DNA of 64,000 bases from positions 1 to 64,000 of the forward strand of contig JBAZTO010000018.1 of assembly GCA_041661865.1 (NCBI GenBank), written 5' to 3'. Of this stretch, positions 16,264 through 25,502 are shown piece after piece. Each line of letters opens with the position of its first letter. The stretch's first letter is position 1. The position numbers and the translations under genes are program-made. Under the pieces are notes generated by a model, which made no database searches, was not told where the DNA came from, and saw nothing but the letters and a program-made list of their open reading frames with translations. This stretch comes from JBAZTO01 sp041661865 (lineage in GTDB: Bacteria > Planctomycetota > Phycisphaerae > SM23-33).

Positions 16264-17427
16264 CTAGCGTCCCAGCAGCCCGCTTCGGCCGGTGGAGATT
16301 CCCTTCAGCAGCATCTTCAGTTCTTCCGGGTTAGGCGCATTTTCGTATGCAACCCGCGGATCGACAAGTTCTTTTTCAATCAGTTCCAGCAAGCCGCGGG
16401 TGAAGCTGCGCATGCCCTCGCTCTCGCAGGCCCGGATTACATCGGGCATTTCGTTGTCCCGCTCCTCGTGGATGAGCTGGCGGATGCTCGGATTGCTGAG
16501 CATGATTTCCAACGCCGGGATGCGAAAAACGCCTTCGGCGATGCTGGGCAGCAGCTTCTGGCAGATGATGGCCTTGAGATTGAACCCCAGCGACTGGCGG
16601 ACCAGGCCGCGGCTTTCGGGCGGGAACAGCTCCAGCACGCGGCTGAGAGTCTGGGCGGCGCTGGAGGCGTGGACGGTTCCGAAAACCAGGTGGCCCGTCT
16701 CGCTGGCCTGCAACGCGGCGCGGAACGTGTCCTGGTCGCGCAGCTCGCCGATGAGGACCACGTCGGGATCCTCGCGCATGAGGTACTTCAACGCGCTCTC
16801 GAAACTCTCCACGTCGATGCCGATCTCGCGCTGGCTGACCAGGGCCTTCTTGTCCTCGTAGAGGAACTCGATGGGGTCTTCGATCGTGACGATGTGACAG
16901 GGACGCTTCTTATTGACGTACTCCAGCATGGCCGCGATCGTCGTGCTCTTGCCGCTGCCGGTGGGCCCCGAAACCAGCACCAGCCCCTCGTGCATGTCGG
17001 CGATTCTCTCGAGGATCAGCGGCAGGTGCAGGCTGGCGAAGTCGGGGATGATGCGCGTCACCCGCCGCACCGCCAGGGAAACCAGCCCCCGCTGGCGATA
17101 GATGTTGATGCGGAAACGGTCGGCCCCGGGCTGCTCGTAGGCCACGTCGATGCTGCCGCTCTCGGAAAAGTACGCCTTCTGCTTGGGCGTCATCAACTCC
17201 ATCGCCATCGCTTCGATCTCCTCGGCCTGGATCGGCTCGCTCTTGGCGGGGCGTATGACGGTGTTGATGCGAAGATGAGGCACGGCGCCGGGACGGATAT
17301 GCAGGTCGGAGGCCGACAGCCGGGTCATCGCGCGGAAGTACTTCTCCAACCCCAGCCCGTGCGGCTCGAACGCCGATGTCATCTCCGGCTCGTCGATAGG
17401 CTGCTGACCTTGCGGTAATGAACTCAC
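16264..17427 (-). CDS. pilT: Type IV pilus retraction ATPase PilT
   Basis: A hexameric ATPase that powers pilus retraction in twitching motility. Visible features are the N-terminal PAS-like domain with SASDLHIRPG, Walker A GPTGSGKS at residues 154-161, the Asp box IVTIEDPIEFLYEDKKALVSQ, Walker B DPDVVLIGELRD, and His box GHLVFGTVHASSA. The C-terminal SIRQLIHEERDNEMPDVI corresponds to the AIRNLIRE retraction motif. The length of 387 residues is slightly above the usual ~345-370. It lies 20 bases after hisF on the same strand, so it is probably in an operon with hisF, the pseudo-ATPase and the CvpA-like gene. No pilin or PilC gene is in the window. Confidence 0.93.
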   Translation of the reverse strand: MSSLPQGQQPIDEPEMTSAFEPHGLGLEKYFRAMTRLSASDLHIRPGAVPHLRINTVIRPAKSEPIQAEEIEAMAMELMTPKQKAYFSESGSIDVAYEQPGADRFRINIYRQRGLVSLAVRRVTRIIPDFASLHLPLILERIADMHEGLVLVSGPTGSGKSTTIAAMLEYVNKKRPCHIVTIEDPIEFLYEDKKALVSQREIGIDVESFESALKYLMREDPDVVLIGELRDQDTFRAALQASETGHLVFGTVHASSAAQTLSRVLELFPPESRGLVRQSLGFNLKAIICQKLLPSIAEGVFRIPALEIMLSNPSIRQLIHEERDNEMPDVIRACESEGMRSFTRGLLELIEKELVDPRVAYENAPNPEELKMLLKGISTGRSGLLGR

Positions 17428-17447
17428 ACGTTGCCTCCCGTGACTCG

Positions 17448-18236
17448 TCAGATCCCTTTCTCGCCCGCCAGCATTCGGACCGGCACACCGTAGCGAGCGA
17501 GGTATTCCTTGGTTTGGGCGATGGTATAGGTTCCGAAGTGGAAGATGCTGGCGGCCAGGGCGGCGTCAGCCTTTCCTTCGGTCAGAACCTTTCGCATGTC
17601 CTCGGGGCTGCCCGCCCCGCCCGACGCGATGACCGGGATACTGACGGCCTCGGCCACGGCGCGAGTAATTTCGATGTCGTAGCCGGTCTGCATGCCGTCG
17701 GCGTCCATGACGGTCAACAGGATCTCGCCGGCCCCTCGCCGCTCAACTTCCTGCGCCCAGGCGACGGCTTCCAGGCCCGTCGGCACGCGCCCGCCGTTGA
17801 TATGCACTTCCCACACCTCGCGGCCGTTCTTGACCAACCGCTTGGGATCAATGGCCACCACCACGCACTGGGCGCCAAAACGCCGCGACGCCGCCGTGAT
17901 GAATTCGGGATCCTTCACCGCCGCCGAGTTGACCGAGACCTTGTCCGCCCCGGCGTTCAGCAGGTTGCGGCAATCCTCGATGCTCCGCACCCCCCCGCCG
18001 ACAGTCAGCGGCATGAAAACCTGCTCGGCCGTTGCGGCCACGATGTCCAGAATGATATTCCGCGCCTCGTGGCTGGCGGTGATATCGAGAAAGACCAGTT
18101 CGTCGGCGCCCTCTGCCTCGTAGCGGCGGGCCACTTCAACCGGATCGCCGGCATCGCGGAGATTCAGGAAGTTGGTGCCCTTGACGACGCGGCCTTTGCT
18201 TACGTCCAGACAAGGAATTATGCGTTTGGCTAACAT
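17448..18236 (-). CDS. hisF: Imidazole glycerol phosphate synthase, cyclase subunit
   Basis: With HisH it makes imidazole glycerol phosphate and AICAR in histidine synthesis. It is a classic half-barrel duplication. MLAKRIIPCLDVSKGRVVKG carries the first catalytic Asp, PLTVGGGVRSIED a phosphate-binding loop, CVVVAIDPKR the second Asp, and PVIASGGAGSPEDM the second phosphate loop. At 262 residues it is slightly longer than HisF from E. coli (258). ATG 18236 follows AGGA. No other his gene is adjacent; instead pilT follows at 20 bases. Confidence 0.95.
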   Translation of the reverse strand: MLAKRIIPCLDVSKGRVVKGTNFLNLRDAGDPVEVARRYEAEGADELVFLDITASHEARNIILDIVAATAEQVFMPLTVGGGVRSIEDCRNLLNAGADKVSVNSAAVKDPEFITAASRRFGAQCVVVAIDPKRLVKNGREVWEVHINGGRVPTGLEAVAWAQEVERRGAGEILLTVMDADGMQTGYDIEITRAVAEAVSIPVIASGGAGSPEDMRKVLTEGKADAALAASIFHFGTYTIAQTKEYLARYGVPVRMLAGEKGI

Positions 18237-18351
18237 GATATTCACGTCCTGATCAGCTAAGGCCACATTCTACACCGGCCGATCGCAATCCTGCAACAAC
18301 GCATGGGGAAAACTGCTCTCTCCCGTCGCCGTTGCCCGCCCGGCGGCGGGG

Positions 18352-19764
18352 TTACTTCGTGAGGCTCTCGATCACCGCGTCGCTCCAGCCCTTGCTGATG
18401 CACCGGAACTTGTCGGGGGACGCGAACAGCACCACCTCGGGGCGGTTGGGCGAGCCGTATGGCGAGCCGGCAGGCACCAGCAGGCACAGTTCGTCGGGGT
18501 AACGCCACGTCGGAATCACTGCGAGTTTCCCAAGACCTGCGGCGGGCTTGGTGGCTGACCCACCGTCCGGCGGCGTCGCGACAAGCTCCTGCACCTCTCC
18601 GCTGGCCAGAGTCACCACAGCCACTTCGCCCTTGCCGCCTGGGATGCAGAGTCGCTTGCGGTCGGGACTGACGGCGAAGAGATCAGGCACGTCGGGAATC
18701 TTCGCCTCCGCCTGGCGGGTCAGGACGCGCACCACTGTCGGGGCGGTCGGCATGAGGGCAAAGACCGATCCGCGTCCGGGCATATCGCTGAGAGTCGCGG
18801 GCAAGGTGACCTCCGAGCTGGAGAAGAACATTCCGCCGTCGGCCAGGCATCGCACCCGCGCCAATTGCGAAAAGATCACCCCCGCCAGCGGCTTCTCGGC
18901 GGGGAAGTCCTTGAGCAGGCGGCCATCCGCGCCAGCCACCGGGCGGCATTCGATCGCGCCCAGTTGGCCTTCCTTGCTGCCGGGAGTCTTGCTGGCGGCA
19001 TAGGCCAGGCTCCTGCCATCGCTCGTCCAGTCAAAATACCAACTGGTGTTCGAGGCCACCTCCCTGGCCGGCCCGCTGCCATCGGCGGGAATGGCCCAGA
19101 GACTCAGTACACCCATATCGCCCTTGCCCGGCCTTTGGGAAGTAAAGGCGATGACGTTGGACCCCTTGCTGACGCGAACGGACAAAATCCTGTCGATGCT
19201 CCGGTAAATCGCCGTCTCGACTTGCAGCCCCTTGTCGGTCACCTTCGCCGTCGAGAGGGTCGTGACGTCCCACGTCGCGTCGACGAATTCCTTCCACTTG
19301 GGCCCCAGCCTGGCGGCCAGCCCTTCGGCGCGGCGGTCGCGGAGATACATCCTGGCCAGTCGCAGCACCTGGCCGCTCTTGTCGGCCACGCTCACGAGCT
19401 TGCCCAGGTCGTCGGCATAATTGGCAAGGATGTCGGCGCGGATGGCCTCTGCCGCCTCGGTCAGCCACGTCTTGTCGGCCTCCGACAGGATCGGCTCGAT
19501 GTCCTTCCAGTCGTGGAGGCTCATCGTGCCGGTGAGGGCCACCCGCCGCGAGTCGTCACACCAGGCGATCACCGGAATGTTCTTGTCATTGGACAACGGG
19601 ACATTGGCATCGCTCAACAGGCCGTTGCCGTCGCAGAGGTAGACCTTGTCGGCGATGACCAGGGCCCGCGAGCCGTCGGGCGACCAGACGATCCGCTCAG
19701 CCGGATAGCAGCCGACCAGGGCCAGGGACAACAGCACGCACGCGAGTGATCGCAGGTGTTTCAT
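18352..19764 (-). CDS. Lipoprotein with TolB/WD40-like beta-propeller features
   Basis: MKHLRSLACVLLSLALVGC is a lipoprotein signal with lipobox LVGC. The mature protein contains propeller-like blades of the TolB type: ERIVWSPDGSRALVIADKVYL, VIAWCDDSRRVAL, WYFDWTSDGRSLAYAAS and LFAVSPDRKRLCIPGG. A helical insertion lies at residues ~100-180. I recognise the repeat style but no specific family. It may bind a protein or carbohydrate partner in the periplasm. ATG 19764 lies after AAAGGG. The length is 470 residues. It is divergent from the TPR/HEAT protein gene, and the 273-base gap between them holds no further gene. Confidence 0.65.
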   Translation of the reverse strand: MKHLRSLACVLLSLALVGCYPAERIVWSPDGSRALVIADKVYLCDGNGLLSDANVPLSNDKNIPVIAWCDDSRRVALTGTMSLHDWKDIEPILSEADKTWLTEAAEAIRADILANYADDLGKLVSVADKSGQVLRLARMYLRDRRAEGLAARLGPKWKEFVDATWDVTTLSTAKVTDKGLQVETAIYRSIDRILSVRVSKGSNVIAFTSQRPGKGDMGVLSLWAIPADGSGPAREVASNTSWYFDWTSDGRSLAYAASKTPGSKEGQLGAIECRPVAGADGRLLKDFPAEKPLAGVIFSQLARVRCLADGGMFFSSSEVTLPATLSDMPGRGSVFALMPTAPTVVRVLTRQAEAKIPDVPDLFAVSPDRKRLCIPGGKGEVAVVTLASGEVQELVATPPDGGSATKPAAGLGKLAVIPTWRYPDELCLLVPAGSPYGSPNRPEVVLFASPDKFRCISKGWSDAVIESLTK

Positions 19765-20037
19765 CGGACCAACCCTTTCATGTTCCGGTGTTCCATGGTA
19801 GCAGGCGCCCCGGCGCATCCACGTGAGATAGTAAATGTCGGCAGAGGCATGCAAAGGTCAAGAGATTTAATCCCGTTGGCGAACGCCTCGCACCTTCCCG
19901 CCATATCGGCTGGGGGCATTTTTCTGAAAAAGGGCAAGAAAAGGACATGGCGGTGACAATTCGGTAACAATCCATTGTTACCATCCACTTGGGAATTGGA
20001 CGTGAAGACCTTACACTCAAGCGGAAAGGAGCACCAC

Positions 20038-21714
20038 ATGTTCAGGGGATTGAGCATCGCGATCGTGGCAGCCGTGGGGCTGGCCATGCTGCCTGCCGGC
20101 GACGCGCGGGGGGCCAGTGCGGCGGAAAGCCCTTCGACGCTGCTGGAGCGGGGAATCTACCAGGAGCAGACCACCGGCGACATCGACGCCGCCATCGCGG
20201 CCTACAAGCAGATCGTCGATGACAACAAGGCCAACCGCCCCATCATCGCCCAGGCCTATCTCCGCCTCGGCAATTGCTACATGAAGAAGGGGAACAACCA
20301 TGAGGCGATGCTGACATTCCAGACGCTGATCTCGGTCTTCTCGGACCAGAAGGATGTGGTGACTCAAGCCAAGGAGCGACTTGAGGCTGCACGGGGCGGG
20401 ATGAGCGACGCCGATATCGCCTCCGCGGTCGACAAAGCGGTCACAACCATTTCAACCTGCGCCGAGACCGATCCGCGGCTGGCCGGCGCGATGGCCTCCT
20501 TGAAGGATCTCAAGCAGGAGGCCGTCGTGGCCGCGCTGGTCAAGTACCTGGATTCAAGCAAGAACACCATCCGCCGCTCGGCCATATACGTCCTATGGAA
20601 GGGTGGATTCGATAGCATCGCCCCGGCGGTTCCAGCCCTGATGAAGCTCTGCTCGCACGAAGAGGATATGACCCGGGGCATGGCAGCCCTGGCGCTGGGA
20701 GGTAACAAGGTCGAGTCGTCCTTTCAACCACTGTGCGACATGGCGATTGGGGACAAGAGCGGCTACGCGCGTCGCTGCGCCGCCTACGCCCTGGGACTCC
20801 TGGGCGATCAGCGAGGCCAAGGCGTCCTTGAAAAGGTACTGAAGGACCCCAAAGCCATGGTCCGCAACAACGCCGAGGCTGCGATGACGATGCTCTCCAA
20901 GGCCGATCGATCAAAGAGTGTCACTACGGCCACGCAAGCACCCAAGGCACCGAATGTCATCCGCACCAACCCGCCGGCCTTCGCCAACGACGTGGATGCG
21001 TCACTGGACAAGCTCAGCGTCACGTTCGACCAGCCGATGATGGACGGCAGTTGGTCGTGGACGGGCGGCGGCGAGACGTTCCCGAAGGGGACGGGCAAGC
21101 CGTATTACGACCAGGCCAAGACCACCTGCACCTTCCCAGTCAGGCTTGAGCCGGGCAAGGTCTACTGGGTGGGGATCAACAGTCCCAGCTACAGGAACTT
21201 CCAGACGCCCCAAGGTGTCCCGGCCGGGCGGTACGCCATTCTTTTCGCCACCAAGACGGCCGACGGCAGCACAGTGGACATTCCCGCCGAGATGCTAACG
21301 CGGGCCAAGGCCATCAACGAGGCGGCCCGAAAAGCCCAACAGGCAGATGCGGCAAGCGGAGCCCCGCCCCAGGCCGTCAAGGATGCCAAGCAAGCGGCGA
21401 CGGAGTGGCTCAAGTTCATCGACTCTGGCAAGTATGAGCAAAGCTGGGACGAAATGGGCAAGATGGCCAAGTCGGCGGTGACCAAGGCGCAATGGGCCAA
21501 GGACGCGGCCCCGCTGTCGTTTTTCGGAGCACTACAGTCGCGAAAGCTCCTGTCCGCGGAATACGCCACGACTCTTCCCGGTGTTCCGGATGGCCAGTAC
21601 GTGACGATTCAGTATGAGTCTGTCTTCGCCAACAAGCAGCAGGCCACGGAGACGGTAACTGTTGCCAAGGAGCCCGATGGCACGTGGCGCGTGGTGGGCT
21701 GCTTTGTGAAGTGA
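20038..21714 (+). CDS. Exported TPR/HEAT-repeat protein
   Basis: This 558-residue protein has a signal peptide (MFRGLSIAIVAAVGLAMLPAGDARG). TPR-like helices lie around residues 35-110 (DIDAAIAAYKQIVDDNKAN; AQAYLRLGNCYMKKGNNHEAM). HEAT-like repeats follow at ~150-300 (NTIRRSAIYVLWKGG; TRGMAALALGGN; YARRCAAYALGLLGDQ). An Ig-like domain comes next at ~320-420 (NPPAFANDVDASLDKLSVTF, as in bacterial Big5-type domains). The C-terminal domain resembles DUF4019 (AATEWLKFIDSGKYEQSWDE). It is likely a periplasmic scaffold. AAGGAG lies seven bases before the ATG. It is followed at 29 bases by a kinase gene, so it may be the sensory partner of that system. Confidence 0.75.
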   Translation: MFRGLSIAIVAAVGLAMLPAGDARGASAAESPSTLLERGIYQEQTTGDIDAAIAAYKQIVDDNKANRPIIAQAYLRLGNCYMKKGNNHEAMLTFQTLISVFSDQKDVVTQAKERLEAARGGMSDADIASAVDKAVTTISTCAETDPRLAGAMASLKDLKQEAVVAALVKYLDSSKNTIRRSAIYVLWKGGFDSIAPAVPALMKLCSHEEDMTRGMAALALGGNKVESSFQPLCDMAIGDKSGYARRCAAYALGLLGDQRGQGVLEKVLKDPKAMVRNNAEAAMTMLSKADRSKSVTTATQAPKAPNVIRTNPPAFANDVDASLDKLSVTFDQPMMDGSWSWTGGGETFPKGTGKPYYDQAKTTCTFPVRLEPGKVYWVGINSPSYRNFQTPQGVPAGRYAILFATKTADGSTVDIPAEMLTRAKAINEAARKAQQADAASGAPPQAVKDAKQAATEWLKFIDSGKYEQSWDEMGKMAKSAVTKAQWAKDAAPLSFFGALQSRKLLSAEYATTLPGVPDGQYVTIQYESVFANKQQATETVTVAKEPDGTWRVVGCFVK

Positions 21715-21743
21715 GTGCTGCAAAGTAATAACAACGGACGCAA

Positions 21744-21897
21744 ATGCGACCTAGTCGAACAAAAACTGGCACGGGCCAGACCGCGGGGATCTGGCCTGTG
21801 CTGCTGGTTTTGGCCGCGACGGTACTGGTGCCGACGGCGGCCGTCCTGTGGTTCATGACCGAGGCCATGCAGAGCGAGCGGCTGGCCGTGCGGCAGC
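21744..21897 (+). pseudogene. Out-of-frame N-terminal part of the histidine kinase
   Basis: Starting at ATG 21744, this frame encodes a basic N-terminus and one membrane helix (GIWPVLLVLAATVLVPTAAV), then MTEAMQSERLAVRQR. From about 21895 it turns into an arginine-rich sequence typical of a wrong frame. The rest of the kinase is in the next frame, where GSVIVRGG begins. The junction therefore looks like an out-of-frame deletion or a sequencing error in one gene. The membrane helix and its ligand-facing side would be lost from the kinase unless frameshifting rescues it. Confidence 0.6.
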
Positions 21898-23541
21898 GTG
21901 ATCGTGCGCGGCGGCGACGACGGCAACGGGCGGGCGACGTCGCAAGCCGCCGCCGAGGAGCAGGCGTCCGCGGAGTGGGTCGAGGCCCGGAGGATGGAGG
22001 ACTCCCCCGATCAAGCCGGCCAAGCCGCCAACGCCTACGCCAGGATCGCCTCGCAGGCCAAGGGTGCGCCGCTCCAGGCCGTCGCCTTGCAGGCGCAGGC
22101 GCGTTGCCTGGTCCGCGCGGGCAACAAGCCCCAGGCCTCCGAAGTGCTGGCCGCACTGGCCTCACAGGCTGCATACCGCCACTGCCTGGACTCCAGCGGC
22201 CGGCTGATCGCGCCGGCCTCGGCGCTGGGGGCCATCCAACTGGCCGGCGAGCCCAACTCCCCCGCCGCCGCCCGGCTTGTCGGGGCCCTTGCCCGGCGGC
22301 TGAACGATTACGGTGATGCCATGCCCGCCGCGCAGCGTCGATTCCTCATGCACGCGCTGATCCAGGCGGCGCCGTCGGCCGGGCCGTTTGACACGCTGGC
22401 CGCCGAGGACCTGGCCGCCGAGTACGTCGACTACCCCCAGCCGCCGGCCGAGACGGGCGCCTTGTCTCCCTCGGCCACGCCCGGCCTATGGCACAGGGCC
22501 ACCGGCGACGGGAGCGCCGTCCTGCTCTATCGCGAGTCTCGCCTGCTGGCCGACATGGCGGCGGAGGCGAAGACCGACCAGCCCTTCATCGGCGCAGCCA
22601 CCCAGTTGTCGCCGCCGGGGGCCGGCCGCGCGGGCCAGGAGCCGTTCGTCAAGTTGCCGGCCTCGCCGTACCTGCCCGGCTGGACGCTGGAGGTCTACCT
22701 GCCGGGCGACGACCCGTTTGCCGAGGCGACCCGGCGGCAGACGAGGCTGTACCTGACCGCGGCGGCCGTCAGCATCGTGGTCCTGGCGGCGCTGGCCACG
22801 GCGGTGACGGTCTACGTGGGCCGGCAGATTCGCCTCACGCGGCTGAAGAACGATCTGATCGCCACGGTGTCGCATGAATTGAAGACGCCCCTGGCGTCGA
22901 TGCGCGTGCTGGTGGACACGCTGCTGGAAGGCCGCTGCCGCGACGAGGGCCAGGCCCGCGACTACTTCCAACTGCTCGCCCGCGAGAATCTGCGCCTGAC
23001 GGCCCTGATTGACAACTTCCTCAACTTCTCGCGGATGGAGCGGAACAAGAAGGCCTTCGTCATGGAGCCGCTCCACATGGGCGACGTTGTCACGCCCGCC
23101 ATCCATGCCGTCTCCGAACGCTTCAACGCGGCGGGCTGCCAGTTCACGCTGGCCCTGGCACACGGCCTGCCGGACTTCGACGGCGACCGCGACGCCCTGA
23201 TCACCGTTGCGCTCAACCTGCTGGACAATGCCTGGAAGTACACCGGCCCCGACAAGCGGATCACGCTGCGGACCTTCGCCCGCGACGGCGAAGTCTGCCT
23301 GGAGGTCAGCGACAATGGGATCGGCCTGACGCGGCGCCAGGCGAGGCGGATATTCGACCGCTTTTACCAGGCCGACCAAAGCCTCTCGCGGCGCGCGGGC
23401 GGCTGCGGGCTGGGCCTGAGCATCGTCAAGTTCATCGTCGACGCGCACGGCGGAAAGCTCAGCGTCGTCAGCCAGCTTAACAAGGGCAGCACCTTCATCG
23501 TTCGTTTGCCGGCATCCCCCGGCGAAGGGAGTAACAGCTAA
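21898..23541 (+). CDS. Sensor histidine kinase (N-terminus frameshifted)
   Basis: The readable frame starts at GTG 21898, but the protein probably began at 21744 in another frame. Residues ~20-200 are a helical, Ala-rich sensor region (EWVEARRMEDSPDQA, AYARIASQAKG). A membrane segment lies near residue 290 (LTAAAVSIVVLAALATAVTVYV). HisKA follows with the phospho-acceptor His in TVSHELKTPLASMR, then HATPase_c with N-box LNLLDNAWKY, G1 SDNGIGL, F-box IFDRFYQ and G2 GGCGLGLSIVK. Catalytic parts are intact. The stop overlaps the next gene's ATG by one base, and an OmpR-type regulator follows, so this is a two-component set. Confidence 0.8.
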   Translation: MIVRGGDDGNGRATSQAAAEEQASAEWVEARRMEDSPDQAGQAANAYARIASQAKGAPLQAVALQAQARCLVRAGNKPQASEVLAALASQAAYRHCLDSSGRLIAPASALGAIQLAGEPNSPAAARLVGALARRLNDYGDAMPAAQRRFLMHALIQAAPSAGPFDTLAAEDLAAEYVDYPQPPAETGALSPSATPGLWHRATGDGSAVLLYRESRLLADMAAEAKTDQPFIGAATQLSPPGAGRAGQEPFVKLPASPYLPGWTLEVYLPGDDPFAEATRRQTRLYLTAAAVSIVVLAALATAVTVYVGRQIRLTRLKNDLIATVSHELKTPLASMRVLVDTLLEGRCRDEGQARDYFQLLARENLRLTALIDNFLNFSRMERNKKAFVMEPLHMGDVVTPAIHAVSERFNAAGCQFTLALAHGLPDFDGDRDALITVALNLLDNAWKYTGPDKRITLRTFARDGEVCLEVSDNGIGLTRRQARRIFDRFYQADQSLSRRAGGCGLGLSIVKFIVDAHGGKLSVVSQLNKGSTFIVRLPASPGEGSNS

Positions 23542-24017
23542 TGTACCACGACAAACCAGCACCCAGCCGCGCCTACGTCGGGATATGTCTTGGGTTGATC
23601 CTGTTTGTCCTGGGGACGGCGGTTTGGTTGACAGCGGTGATGGCGCATGATGAACAACTCACCTCAAGAGCCTTTGTCGCCGCTATGGCCGTCATTTGGC
23701 CGATATGTCTCGTGCTGTGTGCATTCATAGCCTGGTTAACACATGCCGCCTGCCGTGTCGAATATACCCTGTTGGATGGATCGGTCGAATTGCGTTGCGG
23801 AATCTTTTTCCATGAGACCATTCAAAAACGGAACATCATCGCGGTTCGACGCGTTCGCTTCATCCCGCGAGTGCTCGGTTGGGGTCTCATGGCAAGAGGC
23901 TGCTGCAACCGCATGACCAATGGTTTGCTGCTCAAGACAACGGCAGGCAGGATCTTCATCAGTCCTTCGAACATTGAGCGGTTCTGTGCAGAATTGGGAA
24001 TTGGAGCGACGGAGTAG
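23541..24017 (+). CDS. Small membrane protein with bacterial PH-like domain
   Basis: This 158-residue protein has two membrane helices (residues ~12-33 and ~43-70), then a PH-like beta domain: RVEYTLLDGSVELRCGIFF, with the RFIPRVLGWGLM and TTAGRIFISPSN segments typical of bacterial PH domains. Its start codon overlaps the kinase stop by one base, and the response regulator starts four bases after its own stop. It is thus translated as part of the two-component operon. It may sit beside the kinase in the membrane and modulate it. No enzymatic motif is seen. Confidence 0.7.
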   Translation: MYHDKPAPSRAYVGICLGLILFVLGTAVWLTAVMAHDEQLTSRAFVAAMAVIWPICLVLCAFIAWLTHAACRVEYTLLDGSVELRCGIFFHETIQKRNIIAVRRVRFIPRVLGWGLMARGCCNRMTNGLLLKTTAGRIFISPSNIERFCAELGIGATE

Positions 24018-24021
24018 AACC

Positions 24022-24738
24022 GTGACGAGCAAGACCATCCTGATCGTGGAAGACGACCCCACCTTGCGGCGGGGACTGAAGGACAATTTCGAGTTCGAGG
24101 GCTACCAGGTCCGCACGGCCGCCGACGGCGAGAAGGGCCTCGAACTGGCCTGCAACGCGCGGTGCGACCTGATCCTTCTGGACATCATGCTGCCGGGCGT
24201 CAACGGCTACGAGATCTGCCGCCTGGTTCGCCAGGAAAAGCTGACCATGCCCATCATCATGCTGACAGCCAAGGGGCAGGAGAGCGACATCATCCTGGGG
24301 CTGAATCTCGGGGCCGACGACTACGTCACCAAGCCCTTCAGCATCCGCGAATTGCTGGCCAGGGTGCGGGCCTTCCTCCGCCGGCAGGAGACGGCCAGGA
24401 CCCGCTCGCACGCCTTTGGCCCCTATCACCTGGACTGCGATTCGCGTCGCCTGACCCGCGCGGGGCAGGAAGTGCCGCTGACGCCCAAGGAATTCTCTCT
24501 CCTGGAGTTCCTGGCCGGCCAGTCCGGGCGGGCCCTGACCCGCGATGAAATCCTTCGCTGCGTGTGGGGGCTCAACGTCTTTGTCACCGGGCGAAGCGTG
24601 GACCGCTGCGTCAACACCCTGCGGCAGAAGATCGAGGCCGACCCGCTGCGCCCCCGCCACATCAAGACCATCCGCCAGATCGGCTACCGGTTTGAGACCG
24701 ACGCAGCCGGGGCATCAGCGTCGGCTACGATCCTGTAA
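24022..24738 (+). CDS. OmpR/PhoB-family response regulator
   Basis: The receiver domain (residues 1-120) has the acidic pair in ILIVEDDPTL, the phospho-acceptor Asp in DLILLDIMLPGVNG, the Thr in MLTAKG and the Lys in DDYVTKPFS. The winged-helix DNA-binding domain (~135-228) has LTPKEFSLLEFLAGQSG and TGRSVDRCVNTLRQKIE, then IKTIRQIGYRF. The length is 238 residues. GTG 24022 is preceded by GGAG at 24011-24014. It is the partner of the upstream kinase. The operon has no obvious transporter, so the regulated genes are not apparent. Confidence 0.92.
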   Translation: MTSKTILIVEDDPTLRRGLKDNFEFEGYQVRTAADGEKGLELACNARCDLILLDIMLPGVNGYEICRLVRQEKLTMPIIMLTAKGQESDIILGLNLGADDYVTKPFSIRELLARVRAFLRRQETARTRSHAFGPYHLDCDSRRLTRAGQEVPLTPKEFSLLEFLAGQSGRALTRDEILRCVWGLNVFVTGRSVDRCVNTLRQKIEADPLRPRHIKTIRQIGYRFETDAAGASASATIL

Positions 24739-24825
24739 CATCTCGTGATGACTCGCCTGCGCGCGACAGGTCCGCTATCGGAGCTTGAGGTTCATCGAGG
24801 GTCCGTCCTGCCTGCCCGCGTGCCC

Positions 24826-25389
24826 TTACCTGGGGCCCTTGGGCTCGCCGACCAGCTCGAAGATCGACTGCGTCTTGACGATGGTCAGGTCTTCGGGGAA
24901 AGCGTGGAAGGCGAAGACGTGGAACTGGTCGGGTTTGACCGTGTAGTCAATGAAGGTGAAGGGAGTCAGGCCCTTGCTCATCCACATCGGGAAAGGCACG
25001 AACATCCCGCGCTGGGCGCCTTGGCGCGCCAGTTCATGGTGGGTCTGGCTGTAGACCCTCGGGCTCATGGACTCCACCTGGAAGTTCATCATGTAGTTCA
25101 TGCCGGGCAACTGCCGCGTCTCGTGGACCTTCTCGCCCCGGAAGGGCAGTTCCAGCATCAGTCCCCGCGGCGGCAGGCCCGAGCCGGCGTCGGCGGTGAC
25201 TTCCAGGAGCGTATCTTTCCCGCGGTAAAAACCGATCACATGCGTGCAGCCGGTGATCCAGACCTGGGCCTCGTAGTTTTCACTGACGATGTGATGGTCG
25301 TGGTAGACCTCGAACAGCTCGGGGTGCAACGGGCGGTTATAGAGGTAAAACCGCAACGTGGCGGCCTTCAGATTTTGGCCGGTACTCAT
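24826..25389 (-). CDS. DUF2617-family protein
   Basis: This 187-residue protein resembles the DUF2617 family of planctomycetes and actinobacteria, whose function is unknown. Family-like stretches are LRFYLYNRPLHPELFEVY near the N-terminus, AQVWITGCTHVIGFYRG, and the RVYSQTHHELARQG stretch, with a conserved acidic ELPFRGEKVHE. There is no signal peptide or membrane segment. ATG 25389 has CAGGAG eight bases upstream. It is convergent with the response-regulator gene (88 bases apart). The next minus-strand genes upstream form a separate operon beyond an inverted repeat. Confidence 0.75.
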   Translation of the reverse strand: MSTGQNLKAATLRFYLYNRPLHPELFEVYHDHHIVSENYEAQVWITGCTHVIGFYRGKDTLLEVTADAGSGLPPRGLMLELPFRGEKVHETRQLPGMNYMMNFQVESMSPRVYSQTHHELARQGAQRGMFVPFPMWMSKGLTPFTFIDYTVKPDQFHVFAFHAFPEDLTIVKTQSIFELVGEPKGPR

Positions 25390-25502
25390 GACTACGCTCC
25401 TGCTACTGTAAGGCATTATACCACATAAGGGGGGGCAAACAAGCGCGTGTCGGCAGGATCATCAGGGCCATCGCCTCCAGAAGTGAGGTAAGTTGGTCGC
25501 CC

